This document shows positions 1 to 11,936 of a stretch of 64,000 nucleotides of DNA, in pieces. Origin of the DNA: Hygrophila difformis (taxonomy: Eukaryota > Streptophyta > Magnoliopsida > Lamiales > Acanthaceae); assembly GCA_030278955.1 (NCBI GenBank), contig JAOANR010000011.1, positions 27,532,403-27,596,402 on the forward strand, in the 5' to 3' direction. The notes beneath the pieces are model-generated. The model was given only the letters and a program-made list of their open reading frames with translations, did not search any database and was not told the DNA's origin. Every line of letters starts with the position of its first letter. Within the stretch, counting starts at the first letter, position 1. The translations under genes and the position numbers were made by a program.

Positions 1-640
1 TGCACTCTCTCTCCTTCCGGACATTTGACTGCTCCTAGCAGCTTGTCGAAGGTCCGGATCCACTCCTCCAGTTTAGCTGGATCCTCCTCACCAGCGTAGT
101 GGGGCGGCTGGTAAGGATTCACCATTGCCAAGTAGTTGGGGCGAGCCTGAGGCGGAGGTACCGCCGCAGCTTGCCCTTGATTGACTTGCGCGTTCCCTAG
201 CGCAATCAAAACTTCTTCTATCGTCCGAAGACGATCGCCCATATTGTTCAGTGCAGGGGCGTCCTGCGCACATTGGGGTTGTTCCTCTACAGGTTGAGCC
301 GGTTCGGTGACATTTGGAGGTGTTTCAGTAGTAGTTTGGGGAGCGGGTTGAGTTCTTCCTCTTCTGGACTTGGCGGTAGTAGATCGTCAAAGATGGTGTT
401 CAAGTCTTGTCCATGAGCATCGACGTATTCCTTCAGTATTAGGTTTTGCGTAGTGAGGGTTTGGACTTGGCGTTCGAGTTGGTTTATGCGGTGGTGATCC
501 GCCTCTCTCAAGTTGCCCATATGGTGCAGATTTGCCTCCAATTGAGCCATACGATGTTTCATTTGTTCTATGGTTTGTTGGGAGTCAAAGTGAGCGTTCA
601 TCATTTTGATCATCAAGTTCATCATATCTTGACTAGCCAT
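1..640 (-). pseudogene. Ty3/gypsy gag, N-terminal part, frameshifted, runs off the left edge
   Basis: This is the start of the capsid polyprotein of an LTR retrotransposon. The ATG is at 638-640 and the first 117 residues form a Met/Gln-rich coiled-coil-like region with heptad-like spacing (QTIEQMKHRMAQLEANLHHM). That frame ends at 287, but the next frame is open from about 360 to the window edge. It encodes a Pro/Gln/Thr-rich linker and then a retrotransposon gag start (HYAGEEDPAKLEEWI, then RTFDKLLGAVKCPEGERV). One indel near 345-365 therefore breaks gag. The gene lies about 440 bases inside its LTR, as expected for a minus-strand element. The family is well supported by the gag motif, primer site and LTR together. 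The lineage (chromovirus, perhaps Tekay/Del) is inferred from LTR size and primer. Confidence 0.82.
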
Positions 641-1076
641 CTAGAGAAAGCAAAAGATCTAAGTTAGAATGTATCACACTTCTAGGTTCTCTAAGTTCAG
701 GCAATGCAGTATGCACATGCAAATGATGATTTCCCCCTAAAAATTGTTCATGCACTATATATATATATATATATATATATATTTTCTTTTCCATGGGTTT
801 TTAAATAAAAATTCATTTCCATGGAAATAATGCTTAAAAATTTAAAATAATATCTAAGATCCTTGGACTTCTATATTGGGTCAAAATAATTATAATTTGG
901 GCTAAAATTAATTTTGGGCCAGGAAAGTTTAAAATAATAATTTTGGGCTTCTATAATAATAATATAAACACTAATGGTTTAAAATAATAATCTAGTAGTT
1001 TAAAAATAATAATAATTTAAAAATAATAATGGCTTAAAAATAATAGTTTAAAAATATCCGGTCTCTGATACCAACT
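641..1076 (-). other. Untranslated leader of the left gypsy element, with primer-binding site and (AT)n
   Basis: Non-coding leader between LTR and gag. On the minus strand TGGTATCAGAGAC (1061-1073) lies three bases from the LTR end and matches the plant initiator-Met tRNA primer site over its first 11 bases. An (AT)n microsatellite spans about 755-782, and AATAAT-rich low-complexity sequence fills about 840-1055. Confidence 0.85.
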
Positions 1077-3671
1077 TGTAACACCCCGGTTTTTGGTCAC
1101 CCAGGTCGGGATGTCACCGCCACACCTCCCTAGTAAGACACGGTTTCTCCGGCTTACTAAAGAGATGCAAGGCTAGGTATTTCAGTATCTAAAATATTTA
1201 AAACATTGGCAAACAGACCATACAATATAAACTCGAAAGTAATAATATCATAATGCAGCGGAAATAATATTTAAGTATAATATTGCAGCGGAAATGTAAA
1301 TAGGACCGACATGGTCAAAACACGGGTTAAACATGCCCGTTTATTCTATAGTCTAATGCAAGAATTTAAAAATAAAGTTTCCCAAAAAATATAATTTCCC
1401 CCATGCATGAACGTGCTCATGTTCATTCCACATACTCTGTAAGGAAAAGGAAAAATAAACGGTTTGGTCAGCACAACTTGCTGAGTAAGTTAACACATGC
1501 ATGATCGTAGGGTTTAAAAGCCATCAATCTAATATTTACATAAAAACATGATAATAATATATCATAAGCAACTCAATTTAATTTAACTAACCATCCAATT
1601 TGCATAATTTAATTCATGGCCCTATTAACAACACATTTCACATCATTTAAAATAAAGACCATAACTAATTTAAATAAAGCATTTAAATACTTAAATTGGA
1701 CAACGCTAAATAATTTAATTCAATTTAATTTCCCCATTACATCTCAGATTTAGTAATTTCAAGTATTTCACGATTGCATCGCAATCTCGACAAGTTTAGC
1801 CGGTAGCCCGGCGGCCGCAACCGTATCCGCCATACCCAGTACCACTCCGGAGCCTCGGGAAATCCATGTGGACATTCTCGAGAGTGTAGGCCCTATATCT
1901 CATGCCGTTTTGGCAATATCATATCTCAATTTTCGCACGGGGTCACCATCGTCCATAAGGCACGAAGTGAAGCAGTTAGGGGGCACTCTGCAGAGCACTC
2001 ACCCCTAATTTTAATTTATCAAGTTTGTAAGGGAATTTATTTCAAAAATTCTAATTTCACTTAATTTATTAAGAAGAGATTTCGACTCGTTTCAACCTTA
2101 AAGGCTAATTTCATCGTTTCAACAAGATTTGAAGATTTGACTCCGGTAAACCGCTGTTTACTCTAAAAATAATTTAAAATCAGATTTAAGTCCAAAAATT
2201 CCGAAAATTACCACTGACTCGGAAACACCGAGATGAACAACTTTCGTGTTTTAACTTTTTCGATCCGAGTTACCGAAACAGGTCAAAAACATCAATTTTG
2301 GTCATATCATTAATCTGTCCGAATTTCATGTACAGCAGTTTCAAAATTTTGAGATCTACAACTTTCACAGATTTAATGAAATTTCACAGAGACCTTCCTA
2401 AGACAATTATCTACAACTTTCATGTTTGGCTAAAGATCTAAATGGCCTAGAACCCTAGTAAAAAAAACGCCTACAAGTTCAGACCTAAGTTATGTCAAGA
2501 AATTCAAGACTCAAATTTAAAGTCCGGTTCCGGGTTGATTTCAGATAACAAATCATTACGAAAAATTCTGAAAATTTTACAAGAGATAGATCTAAGCCTT
2601 AGGAACGTTTCTTGTGTTTTAAGTTTTCTCGTTTGAAGACTTTTAAGGGTTCGGAAAAATCGTGCAAAGTCGCTGCATCGGTAAAAATCTCACGTTGACA
2701 GATTTTCGAAATTCTTGTTTAAGCTTTTAGATTTAAGTGTTTTAATTACTACCAAAACCATGTAAGTGTCAACTTACAGATTTCCAATCATCCGGGAACG
2801 TCGATTTTGGAGGCGTGGCTTCCAGTCCACCGGTTATCTCCTCGGTTCGTCGGCTTCTTCGTTCTAGATCCGATTTCGGGTATAGAGAGGAAAGAAACTA
2901 AGTTAGAATCCGTTTTTGGATTTAGAACGTAAAAGATTGAATGGACCAGAATTTACCACGACGTTGGCTTCCCAAATTTCGTCCGTGACAGTCTCTTGTT
3001 CGGTTTTGGTGCCTCCGACGACTTCCGGATCTAGGGTTTGAAGTATAGAAAATATGAAAGTTTGAAAAGGGATTCGGGATCGAGTAGGAGGGCTATTTAT
3101 AGATACAAGGGACCTAGGGGATGTCCCAAGTCGGCCTTGGTGAGTCTTGAGCCGAAAGGAATGCAACCGAAGCCGAAAAATCCGGATTCGGGCGAGTGAA
3201 TCTCGCACGGGGCGTATCTGTTCGTTGGCGCGGTCGTGGCGCGCCGGTTGGCCCTTCACCGCGCGGCCACCACGCGGCCCACGCCTGGACTTCGGTCCGG
3301 GCGGGTCGTGCGATCCGACGTGCTTTTCCTCCTCTCTTCCAGACTTCTATCCCTCTATGCTCCCGGATTCCGATTTCCAGGCCATCTTCGGGTTCCTATT
3401 CCGTATCATCATTTCCCTCGGATCTAAATTTATGTTTGGACTCGAGTTTTCGAGTCCATTGGTGTCGGGTACACGGGAACCCGATATTTGATTAAATCAT
3501 CTTTTAGCTTTACGGGTATTGGAAATTAAATTCCTTTTCCCATTTCCTTATCTATGTATCGTGTTTATTTATTTATTGTATTCTATTTATTATTTATTTA
3601 TTTATTATGTTTTCTTTATTACTTATTTATTTATTTATTTATTTTACGTGGCAAAATTCTCGGGTATTACA
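1077..3671 (-). repeat. 5' LTR of the left Ty3/gypsy element (2595 bp)
   Basis: Complete LTR bounded by TG/CA. On the minus strand it opens TGTAATACCCG and ends GGGGTGTTACA, directly followed by the primer-binding site. On the minus strand TATAAATA (plus 3094-3101) is a good TATA box for the element's promoter. A GC-rich stretch at about 3200-3320 lies upstream of it on that strand. The other LTR is outside the window, so the target-site duplication cannot be tested; the base after the LTR begins ATTAA. Short ORFs inside the LTR show no protein similarity that I recognise. Confidence 0.85.
3094..3101 (-). promoter_or_regulatory. LTR TATA box
   Basis: TATAAATA on the minus strand, about 580 bp inside the LTR from its upstream end, facing the element interior. 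It is the only strong TATA motif in this part of the LTR. Confidence 0.5.
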
Positions 3672-4182
3672 ATTAAAACCAGTAAACAATCCAAATAACA
3701 TGATGAAACAAGGGAAAAGGATAAGAGAAATTGCAGATATCAGTTGTGCAGACCGATTTTCAATCTCCCCTATTTCCAATCATCAATGGCAGACCATTTC
3801 TGAAGTAAGGTAAGAGCATCGCCATTTCCAATCTCTTTATTGAAGTATTACAGTTGCGGAATATCAGCATATCTCGAAGCAACAGCCAATAGAAACACAA
3901 ACTTAAAAAGCCCCAACTTTCATATATTTGCTCATGAAATCGTATAATCAACCAATTAGAAGAGCAACATTGCCTCACCTGTTTATAATGACTTATTGAA
4001 ACATGTAAATGAAAGAAACATATAATGATTGTGGAAGTTCCACAGAAGTGCAGATTTTTTTCGATACATCCATCAAATTCAAGAACCAAAATTCATTCCA
4101 TAAAATCAGGAACCACAAAAAGAAATAAAATTGAAGAACCACAAAATTCATGTTGTCATCTGAAGAACCACATTGCAAAAAG

Positions 4183-4313
4183 ATTTTCTATAGTTGTTGC
4201 GTTAAAACAATTCGTTGGAACACAAGATTAAAAAAATAGTTCATTCTGCAATTGGCACATTTTCTATCGTTGTTGCGTTAAAACAATTCGTTGGAACACA
4301 AGATTAAAAAAAT
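4183..4313. repeat. Local direct duplication, period about 76 bp
   Basis: A segment of about 55 bases beginning ATTTTCTAT(A/C)GTTGTTG occurs twice, near 4183-4238 and 4259-4313, almost identical. It looks like a recent tandem duplication within intron-like sequence. Confidence 0.8.
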
Positions 4314-4331
4314 TCAAAAAAGATCCCTCAC

Positions 4332-4410
4332 CTTGTCATCCTTAAGTTTCATCTGATTCATCTCATCTTGAAGCCTATCCAAGCCACTAGGCTTTCGACC
4401 GGGGTCACCA
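4332..4410 (-). pseudogene. Shaggy-like (GSK3) kinase N-terminal exon fragment
   Basis: Minus-strand translation gives GLDRLQDEMNQMKLKDDK just before a consensus donor (AAG|GTGAGG at 4332/4331). Plant GSK3/shaggy kinases have a closely similar GxDRLPxEMxxMKIRDDK segment immediately before the kinase domain. Only this exon is seen. The ATP-binding and catalytic exons that should follow to the left are absent before 3672. It is the most 3' of the captured minus-strand pieces in region C. The identification rests on about 20 residues. Confidence 0.5.
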
Positions 4411-4741
4411 ACCAGATGCAGCAGCTATTGTTATCGAGGTCATTATTCATACATTATGAACAATGCAGGTACAATCAGTGGTCTGGTTACGCCAGCTCAA
4501 AGAAGATTAAGATGTCAAATATCAGACCAATTTGCAAACAATGCTCAGTTAGAAAAGAAAAATAATTCATAAGAGCACAAACATGAGACAAAGACTCTAT
4601 AAATAGAGTAATAAGCAGCAACTCAGCATAATCATGGAGGGAAATTTGATTGGCCCATAGATTTAAAAATCTGTTGGCCATTTTTTTTCTCCAAATTACT
4701 ACAACTAAAAGTCTACTTTCATACCACAACTAATATGTCAA

Positions 4742-4850
4742 TTGGGGTTGGGGACTTACCCTAGTGGTCAAGTCCCCTGTCTCCCAACCATAAGATGGGG
4801 GTTCGATCCCCACCCGACCCCCTATCCCTCAACTTGAAAGGGAACAATTC
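4742..4850 (+). mobile_element. tRNA-derived SINE-like repeat
   Basis: Contains a tRNA-like pol III promoter: A-box-like TTACCCTAGTGG (about 4757-4768) and B box GGTTCGATCCC (4800-4810), 32 bases apart, followed by a pyrimidine-rich segment. It cannot fold as a full tRNA, so a SINE head is the best explanation. Ends and target-site duplication were not resolved. Confidence 0.55.
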
Positions 4851-6540
4851 AGCTCTATAATTACAAATTTTATGCATTTTTCAGAGAATTTTAATTGCAA
4901 AGATAATCTAAATCCTTGCATTTTCATTGTCACTTAGATATTGAGTTTCAGGAATAGGTTTGAAACTTTTCTCATTATCGAAAAACCACAACCAAATTAA
5001 GCAATCCACGGAAAATAGTTCTCACGTCTCACTTCATTAGCAACTGGAAGATTATGGTTGTTTCGACTTTCGACAAATGTCTTTTATAGTTTACTAATAT
5101 TATCTTAATCAAATTGTAAAGTCCATCCCCCAGAATAAGGGATATTGCTATGAAACCTGTAGAAAAGAAAGCCAACAGGTGGAAACGAGCGACTTCATCA
5201 TCAGGAAAACCAAATCCCTCCAGGAATTAAAGAAAAGGATCAGCAAAAGAGAAGTGCATTCAATTACTAAGTGAATCGAACAATCAAGGAGAAAGGCCCC
5301 TATTGGATTTCTATTTCAAGAGAAAGACACATGAGGTAGCTTCAAGCATTGCCAGTAGTGCAGAACATAGTATTGGAAAATTGATTTTACTCAAAATCCA
5401 GTCCCCTTGGCCCAGGCATCACATGCAACCACTTATTGTCCGCATACAAGCAGCATTAATAAAACTGAATGAAATGCCATCAGTTGAGAATTACAATTCA
5501 AATGCACATATCAAGCATCAGTTACCTTTATCATAAATAAATTGGGTGTCCATCTTGATGATCTTCATTATTGCATCAAGGAAAAACTCCACCATTACCC
5601 TAACAAACGCAAGGTCAATTGTTTAACCAATTAACTTCATGGCCAAAGCACAATCTACGAAAAAATTCAGAAGACACTCAAATATTGTAGCCATTCATAG
5701 TCAATATGCATAGTGCCGTAGTGATTTAGTTACGAACATCTAACGAACTACACAAATGAAACGAAAAGGCAATGCATCTTTCAAATATATGCATATATGC
5801 TCGCAGATGCATGTGCATGTGTGTGAGTGTGAGTGTGGATAAAGATCTCAACCAAGAAATGGAGATGTAAACATTCATGAGAAATGATATCAAAATCCTA
5901 AACCAGGACAAGCACAAGTATGAAGATGAAAAGTATTGCATAAAACCTCCTAAGATTTCGATAAAATTTCCCACTTTCGAATTTTTCCTTGATTTCTTGA
6001 AAAATAGGAAGGTTATATTCATTATGCACCAATATTTAAACTAATGGATATTGTGACATTGCCTATAGGAACTTCAAAATATTGGCATGACCAATGAGAA
6101 ACTATAACTGGTACCTGTTATGAGTTCCAACCAACGCACAGAAGTTGTTTCCTTGAAGATCCGAAGGGAGTGGTGGATCCTGTTAAGATAAAAATCAATA
6201 AAGTAAATGGAAATTGCTTCATCCAACTAAGCAGTACACAAGATCAAAATCACTCATATGGTTCACGGAAAAAAATGATGGGAAGATGATCACCATGAAC
6301 GTTCCCTGATAATCATACATTGTCAAAAACTCCCCTGTCAACTACGTATTTTTCATATAGGAAGTAGTGTCATGTCCAATGGGGAAAAAAATGAATAATA
6401 GGAACTAAACCTATTCCCTGGTCGCATACGGAAATAGGGGCAGACTGAAATGCGTATAAGTAAATCGTTAGCAAGTCATCATCAAACAAATAAACAAAGC
6501 CTAAGTAAATAAATGAGCTTCATGGTTCACTTGCCTGTGA
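4851..6540 (-). other. Intron-like sequence with two unrecognised exon-like segments
   Basis: Mostly AT-rich intron-like DNA. Two minus-strand segments look exonic. One is about 5530-5600 (VMVEFFLDAIMKIIK, then MDTQFIYDKG). The other is about 6117-6180 (DPPLPSDLQGNNFCALVGTH), with an acceptor-like AG before it and a donor-like GT after it. I do not recognise the family. A CA/TG-rich microsatellite-like stretch lies at about 5800-5840. Confidence 0.35.
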
Positions 6541-7240
6541 TGCAAGGATGGATCAAAGCCTTTCATTCAGTGAGCCTCTTGTCTGGATCCAAGATGATTA
6601 TTCTTTCCATAAGATCTTTTCATTAGTTACCATTTTTCGATCCTGGCCAGGAGAGGTCAAAATTAATAAATTGAAATCTTTTGGCAGGAAAATTTAAAAT
6701 CAGTCTCCTTATTGTCTGCAAAATAGAGTCAACTAAAAAAAAAGATAAATAAAAAAACATAACAAAAAACGGAAAATAGAGAACATTGTTCCATAGTAAA
6801 AGAAAAAACACTATATCAGTCGCATGCTGACCTTCTTTTGAGACAGGGTCATCCTTTGTTGTAATAAAATTTAGATCCTGGTCAAATGTTCATCCGTAAA
6901 TGCTCCATGTAACACAGTAGTAAATGATAAGGCGAGAAACAACTGAAACAGAATAGCAAAAAAAATGGGAAATTCGTAAGGGGGGTACTGGAGAATGATA
7001 GCACATTGATGTTAAAATAAATAAAAAAATCGAATGACCCTCCCAAGTAATTTTTTGGGGAAAGGACCTTTCAGTTCCATCTGAGGACATATCATGTCAT
7101 TATTGGTATCTCCAACCAGTGTATAGCTCAAAGAAACAACCCACTGACCATATATGGAAGAGGTAGTTTTACGATGGAGAAGTTTCCGCGCGGAATGAAA
7201 TGCCTGCCCATGGAACTCCGTGCGAGCTACAATAAATAAC
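6541..7240 (-). pseudogene. PRP4-type (CMGC) spliceosomal kinase, C-terminal kinase-domain exons, degenerate
   Basis: Minus-strand pieces match the C-lobe of PRP4 kinase, a CMGC kinase that phosphorylates spliceosome components. In order: IWSVGCF and FELYTG (alphaF region), TNNDM, MELKGPFPKK, GAFTDEH, RRLILNFPAKRF, then KDLMERIIILDPDKRL and KALIHPCITGK at 6541-6625. The pieces are split by introns and broken by frameshifts and at least one in-frame TGA between LTE and KALIHP. The N-lobe, catalytic loop and DFG motif are not seen. Motif order is preserved, so this is a decayed genomic copy and not a processed cDNA. Another CMGC kinase is possible, but the MELKGPFPKK segment favours PRP4. Confidence 0.6.
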
Positions 7241-9540
7241 AATGCAGCAAAGTGACGAATATTCTAAAAGTAAATTTAAAAATTGTACAGTAGAGCAAAA
7301 GCAAATGACTCACAACTTCTTTTGCGTGATCCTGCATTGTCAGGACCAGTAAACCAACCGACAGGGAAAACAAATTTAGATAAATCAGGGTAAATAACAA
7401 TAATAAAGATTCATATAGACTTTATAACACTCAGCAAACGTAAAACAATTGTTCAACAAACCTGAGAGAAGGTTAGCGCCAACCTGGGTTACAACAATAG
7501 GAACATTCGTCGCTGGATCAATTATTGCAGGGAGAATTAAAAAAAATTACAAGGAAACAATAGAAAGACAACAAGAATTTAACAAAGAAGTGGAGGGAAA
7601 ATGAAGATTTAGAATAAAAACAACGTAGGCCAAAGAAAATGTTGTACTTGGCTCTGTAGAGCCCCTATTAGGGACACAATAAGAAACCCCAAGGAACTTA
7701 ACTCCACAGATGGACAAGCTTCAACAAAACAATCAACCAAATCGTCTTCAAAGGGAGATGTTGAAGAACCACCCATTAAAAAACAAGTTAACACATGATA
7801 GAAAACAACAATAAATCCAAGCACAACCCCAAATTTCTCTTTCCTTCAACCAAGAACAACCTGTACACATGAAAATAAACAATTACACGATTTGAATCAG
7901 TAAATGTCACTAAAACTCATTAATTTGACATTCAAAATAAACCTGAAGCAATAATGAACAATCAACAATAGTAGGAACTGTAAGGTACTAATAAATGGGC
8001 GAAAAGTGGTGCGTCGGGAGAAAGCCAGAAAGAGGAATAGTATTAATTGCTGCTGCTGCCTTCACGGTGAAGAAGTGTAAGGTACTGAGATTTCTGTCAG
8101 AGCTAGGTACACTGGTTGAGTAGGAAGTGGCAAGGGTAGGTCTGAGCTGGTGCTTTGAATTATGTAAATGGCTGCTTGTTTTGGCTACTTGATCATTGTA
8201 CCTCATTTGCTGTCTGGAGCTCGAGTAGTAACTCGCCTCTGTTGATGTAAAGAACACTTTACCATTGTGGTTAATGAAACAACCTTCTCCTCAAAAAAAC
8301 AACAGTATATTGATTCTGTAGGCCAACTAAAAAAAAAAGTTCCAATATATATTACAACGATTATGTCTAAAATCCAAAACACGACAAAGAGAACCCAAGC
8401 AGCAACATATATGACAATAGAGGCAATCCTCCGAAAAATATATACAGACATTCCGACAAGCACATTGCTTCCATGAGTTATGCACGGAGGATGGGAAGAC
8501 TTATGATTCATTCACAAACAATTACATTAAAATACCTCATTTTAGTATTTCTAGAGAAAATCAACCCACAAATAGTAGCGTAGAACTACCACAACGAATC
8601 ATCTATTTAAAGAAATACAATAAAAACTAATGTAAATTAACAGTGTCAGATCAGATATCCATATTATTTATCAAGTGACTGGAACTTATCTTTTATGTAA
8701 GAAGGTAATGTTCCATTTTCAAATATACCTCCAAACCTCCGACTTCACTGTGTAAAAAACATAAATAAATGGCTATAGAACAAAACAAAATAATCTAAAT
8801 TCAGGCTCACATCATTTTTATCATACAAAAACTCTTTTTTTTTTTTTTTAAGAAAAACCAGGAGGCAAATTATCTCATGTGTTGCTTACCAAGCATAAAA
8901 CTCAGAGAATGTATTGGATTTCTTTTTGCATTATTCTTTTCCTCATGGTTTATAAAGAGTATGATCTGATTGCTTGGGTAAATTAAAATAGAGTAATACC
9001 GTGTAAACCTCATAAACAATGCATCATTACATAACACAAAAACAAGAAACAACCATTTCATATAACGCACAAGATAGAACAAGCTAAGTATGATGAATGA
9101 GAACTCACACTACAAACTGAAACACGTCCTATATGTATTTGGTAATTCTGAAATAATTTTTTTTTTTATAAAATAATGAAAAGGTACAACAATTTTCTAT
9201 AAGATCTTAAAATGGAACTTGCAAGTCAGATTTATAGACAAGAAGAATATTTGTTTAACAAACGCTTGTCAGTAAAACTATCAAATTAAAACTAAAATTA
9301 AACAAACACTTTCTCTTTGAAGGTCGCTTTGTATATAAAATATAACATGTCAGCACTGTAGATTGAATATCCAAGAAATATTTAGCAGTTAATGACATTC
9401 ATCTCCATTAACCTTTGGAGTTTGGGGGAGAATGCTGTGAATGTCATATAGTTTTAGTATCAACTCAATGCTGAAATAACATGGTTGTTATGTTTCAGAT
9501 GAAAAATAAACATGGATTACAGATATTAATTCCAAGGACC
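7241..9540 (-). other. Intron-like region, a few unrecognised exon-like stretches
   Basis: Largely AT-rich intron-like DNA with poly(A/T) runs (for example 8825-8851 and 9157-9170). One minus-strand segment near 7455-7530 reads PAIIDPATNVPIVVTQVGAN, ending before a donor-like GTTTGT. A longer minus-strand frame at 7988-8257 (EASYYSSSRQQMRYND) is open but not recognised. No complete gene seen. Confidence 0.3.
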
Positions 9541-9544
9541 AACC

Positions 9545-11153
9545 TCATCATCCACTTCTTTGTCTCCATCCTTTTTATCAGTTGAATCAACAAGCTGGTG
9601 TTCAGAACCTACAGGCAACGGCCTGGGAAGAGGTCTGGCAGCGTCCAAGTATGGAGGCTGATAAGGAAAAGGTATATCACATCAGATTCTAATATGGAGC
9701 CCCAAAAAGCAGCCACAGGCCACAATTGCCAAAAGATCTGAGCTGTGTTTCACACGCTCTTTAAAGATGCAGAACAAAATTACATGCTTCTAGAAATAGG
9801 CAAAACATAGAAAATCTACATAATTGGGAACCAAATATTCACATAAGCACTCACATAATTGACTAAAACAAATATATACTCAGAAGTCAGAACCGCAGGC
9901 CATAGTCAAATATCCCAAATCGCAATGGAATAGGTAATATACAAATGTCCCAAAGTTAATTTTTTATTATCCAAACTTCCAAAAGGAGTTTCAACAAATA
10001 TAAACAAATCAATTGATGTGCCACAGCTTCTAAAGGAAAGAGGAACATTTTTTTCACATCCCATCTCAAACCAATGAGAATCAAATGAATCCATTTACAA
10101 GGAAAATATTGAGGACGAAAAGCCAAAAGGAATGGTTCTTCCAAGAAAAACAAAAATTATGGGAATGGATTTAAAAAAATTTAAATCCATATTATTATTT
10201 TTAAACTTATTTTTAAATATCTTCAATTTATTCAATTGGTGATTTTAAGTGGCAAAAAATTAACCTACTAATCAATGAAAACTTTCAACATTAAGAACGA
10301 ATCTTATGGATTAATTCTTCCCTATACTGCTATACCCTCAAACCAAACACCCCCAAAGTAATTATTACAACAATGAATGCAATCCTGAATTCATGTATGA
10401 CGACACAACAACTGCTGCAGAGATGTTACAACATGGAAAAGGAGAAACAGGGGAGATGTGATAATTGCCTTCCTGCCAACAATTCAAAAGTTCGGCTCAA
10501 AGTGTCACTCCAGAAGAACAAAGTATATAGTATTTAGTTTCAGAATAATTAGGATCAAGCATCTGAGATAACTTCATAATTTCAGTACTTTAAGCTAACA
10601 AGAACTAATATGAACTGGACATGCTAAAAAGAGTACAATTATTCATCAAATGAACTTGGAAAAGCAATCAAGAAACATACTTGAGTTTCTTCAGGAAAAC
10701 CATTCTTCAGCCATGACCGGCAGAGGGTATAAAGAGATGCATCATCAGAACTTCGGACCTACAATAGAAAAAGGGATATCAAATTATCAATCATGAATAT
10801 GATTTATGAACACCATATGTGACACAAAATTGTACTATTAAAATGAAATGAATATGTCTTCTTATAAGAGCCTCTGGTTGTTCAAATCAGTGCTTTCTCC
10901 AGAACAAGTCATTCAAAAGGAGAATAATACACAATCAATATAATAAACCTTTCTATCTCTGACCGTCACAAAAACATCATCTTTATTTCTATTCCTGCAA
11001 AAGAAAATTCAGAAATGAGAATTTCTAGCATGATGCATGCTTGCAAGGACTGAGATATATGCATATACGGAGACAAACATGGAGTAAGAGAACAGTACCT
11101 TAAATCCTTGGTGCCATTATTATCAGACAATGAAGCTGAAGGAGGACCAGCCT
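9545..11153 (-). pseudogene. LIN37-like (DREAM/MuvB subunit) gene fragment, four exons
   Basis: Four minus-strand exons with consensus splice sites read on from one another. They are about 11100-11152 (AGPPSASLSDNNGTKDLR), about 10950-10995 (NRNKDDVFVTVRDRK), about 10680-10758 (VRSSDDASLYTLCRSWLKNG), and 9545-9657 (PPYLDAARPLPRPLP, then an acidic Lys/Asp-rich tail). The LYxLCRSWLKNG core resembles LIN37, a MuvB-core subunit of the DREAM cell-cycle repressor; plant homologues are often labelled proline-rich family proteins. I see no internal stop in these exons. The N-terminal exons and the C-terminal basic region are missing. An upstream exon-like piece near 11330-11435 (SIVKLIKESMLEEVEFEKEA) may or may not belong to it. 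The family call comes from memory of the core motif. Confidence 0.5.
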
Positions 11154-11476
11154 TCAAAAAGAGAATATAAAGTGCAGTAAAATGATTTAGAATGATAAAA
11201 CTTCAGAGAAAAAATAGAAGTACTATGCATGTAGTTTATTTGAGGAATATGCATTATTTCAACACATGCTGTTAATGCACACATGCTAATAGTATGTAGA
11301 AATGGAGCGATAGCCTCCATTGATAGTCCCATATTTTCCAAATATCTTCAGAAAGACCCAATATCCTTGCTTCTTTCTCAAACTCAACTTCTTCAAGCAT
11401 TGACTCCTTAATGAGTTTGACAATAGAAACCTATGATAAAAATCTGTGTGCATTAGAAGTTTTGTATGATCTGTAT

Positions 11477-11936
11477 TTAGTTAGATAGCATACTCACAGA
11501 TGCCTCAGAGATCACGAAATTAGGAGCAAAAGGAAGGAAATAAATATAGGTCTGGTCTTCATAAGAATAAACAACTGAAGCTGTCACGTGCGGTGGGTCA
11601 ATATTTCTATCTAAGTGCATACATCTTCGATCGGGCCTGTGCTGCCTTCCTTCGCTTGTTTTCCAACTCAACATTCTGCAAAAGTAGGATAAAGTCATGC
11701 AGAGTATGTTTTCTGATAACCAATCAGGTGTGCAGAATATAATATTTATCCAAAAGAGGTTAATGAATCAATGATCTTCCTAAAGAAGAAATTCTGTTCG
11801 CATCCACTCACACAATACCAGAGACAAAAAAACAGTACATTAGAAAATAGAGCTTCAGAGAATATACCTTGTTAAAAAGGCACTACACGCGCTCTCTAGA
11901 TGACTTGTTTTCGTCGTTATCCATCAAAGCAGCCAT
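11477..11936 (-). pseudogene. SMG7-like 5' end (exons 1-2) joined to unrelated sequence
   Basis: Exon 1 starts at ATG 11934-11936 and reads MAALMDNDENKSSRERV, then an in-frame TAG (11883-11885), then CLFNK and a GTATAT donor at 11868/11867. Exon 2 begins after TTTTGCAG at 11675 with NVELENKRRKAAQAR. This matches the start of plant SMG7/EST1-like nonsense-mediated-decay factors (SSRExVQRLxNKNVELENKRR). The family then continues PSDPN and the 14-3-3-like TPR domain, but here similarity stops abruptly after QAR. The same exon goes on in another frame as DRNIDPPHVTASVVYSYEDQ, which I do not recognise. This is a truncated, chimeric capture and cannot give SMG7 function. Confidence 0.6.

Noticed and set aside
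4742..4850. A tRNA gene
   Set aside because: A and B boxes are present but the arms do not pair into a cloverleaf; a SINE head is a better fit.
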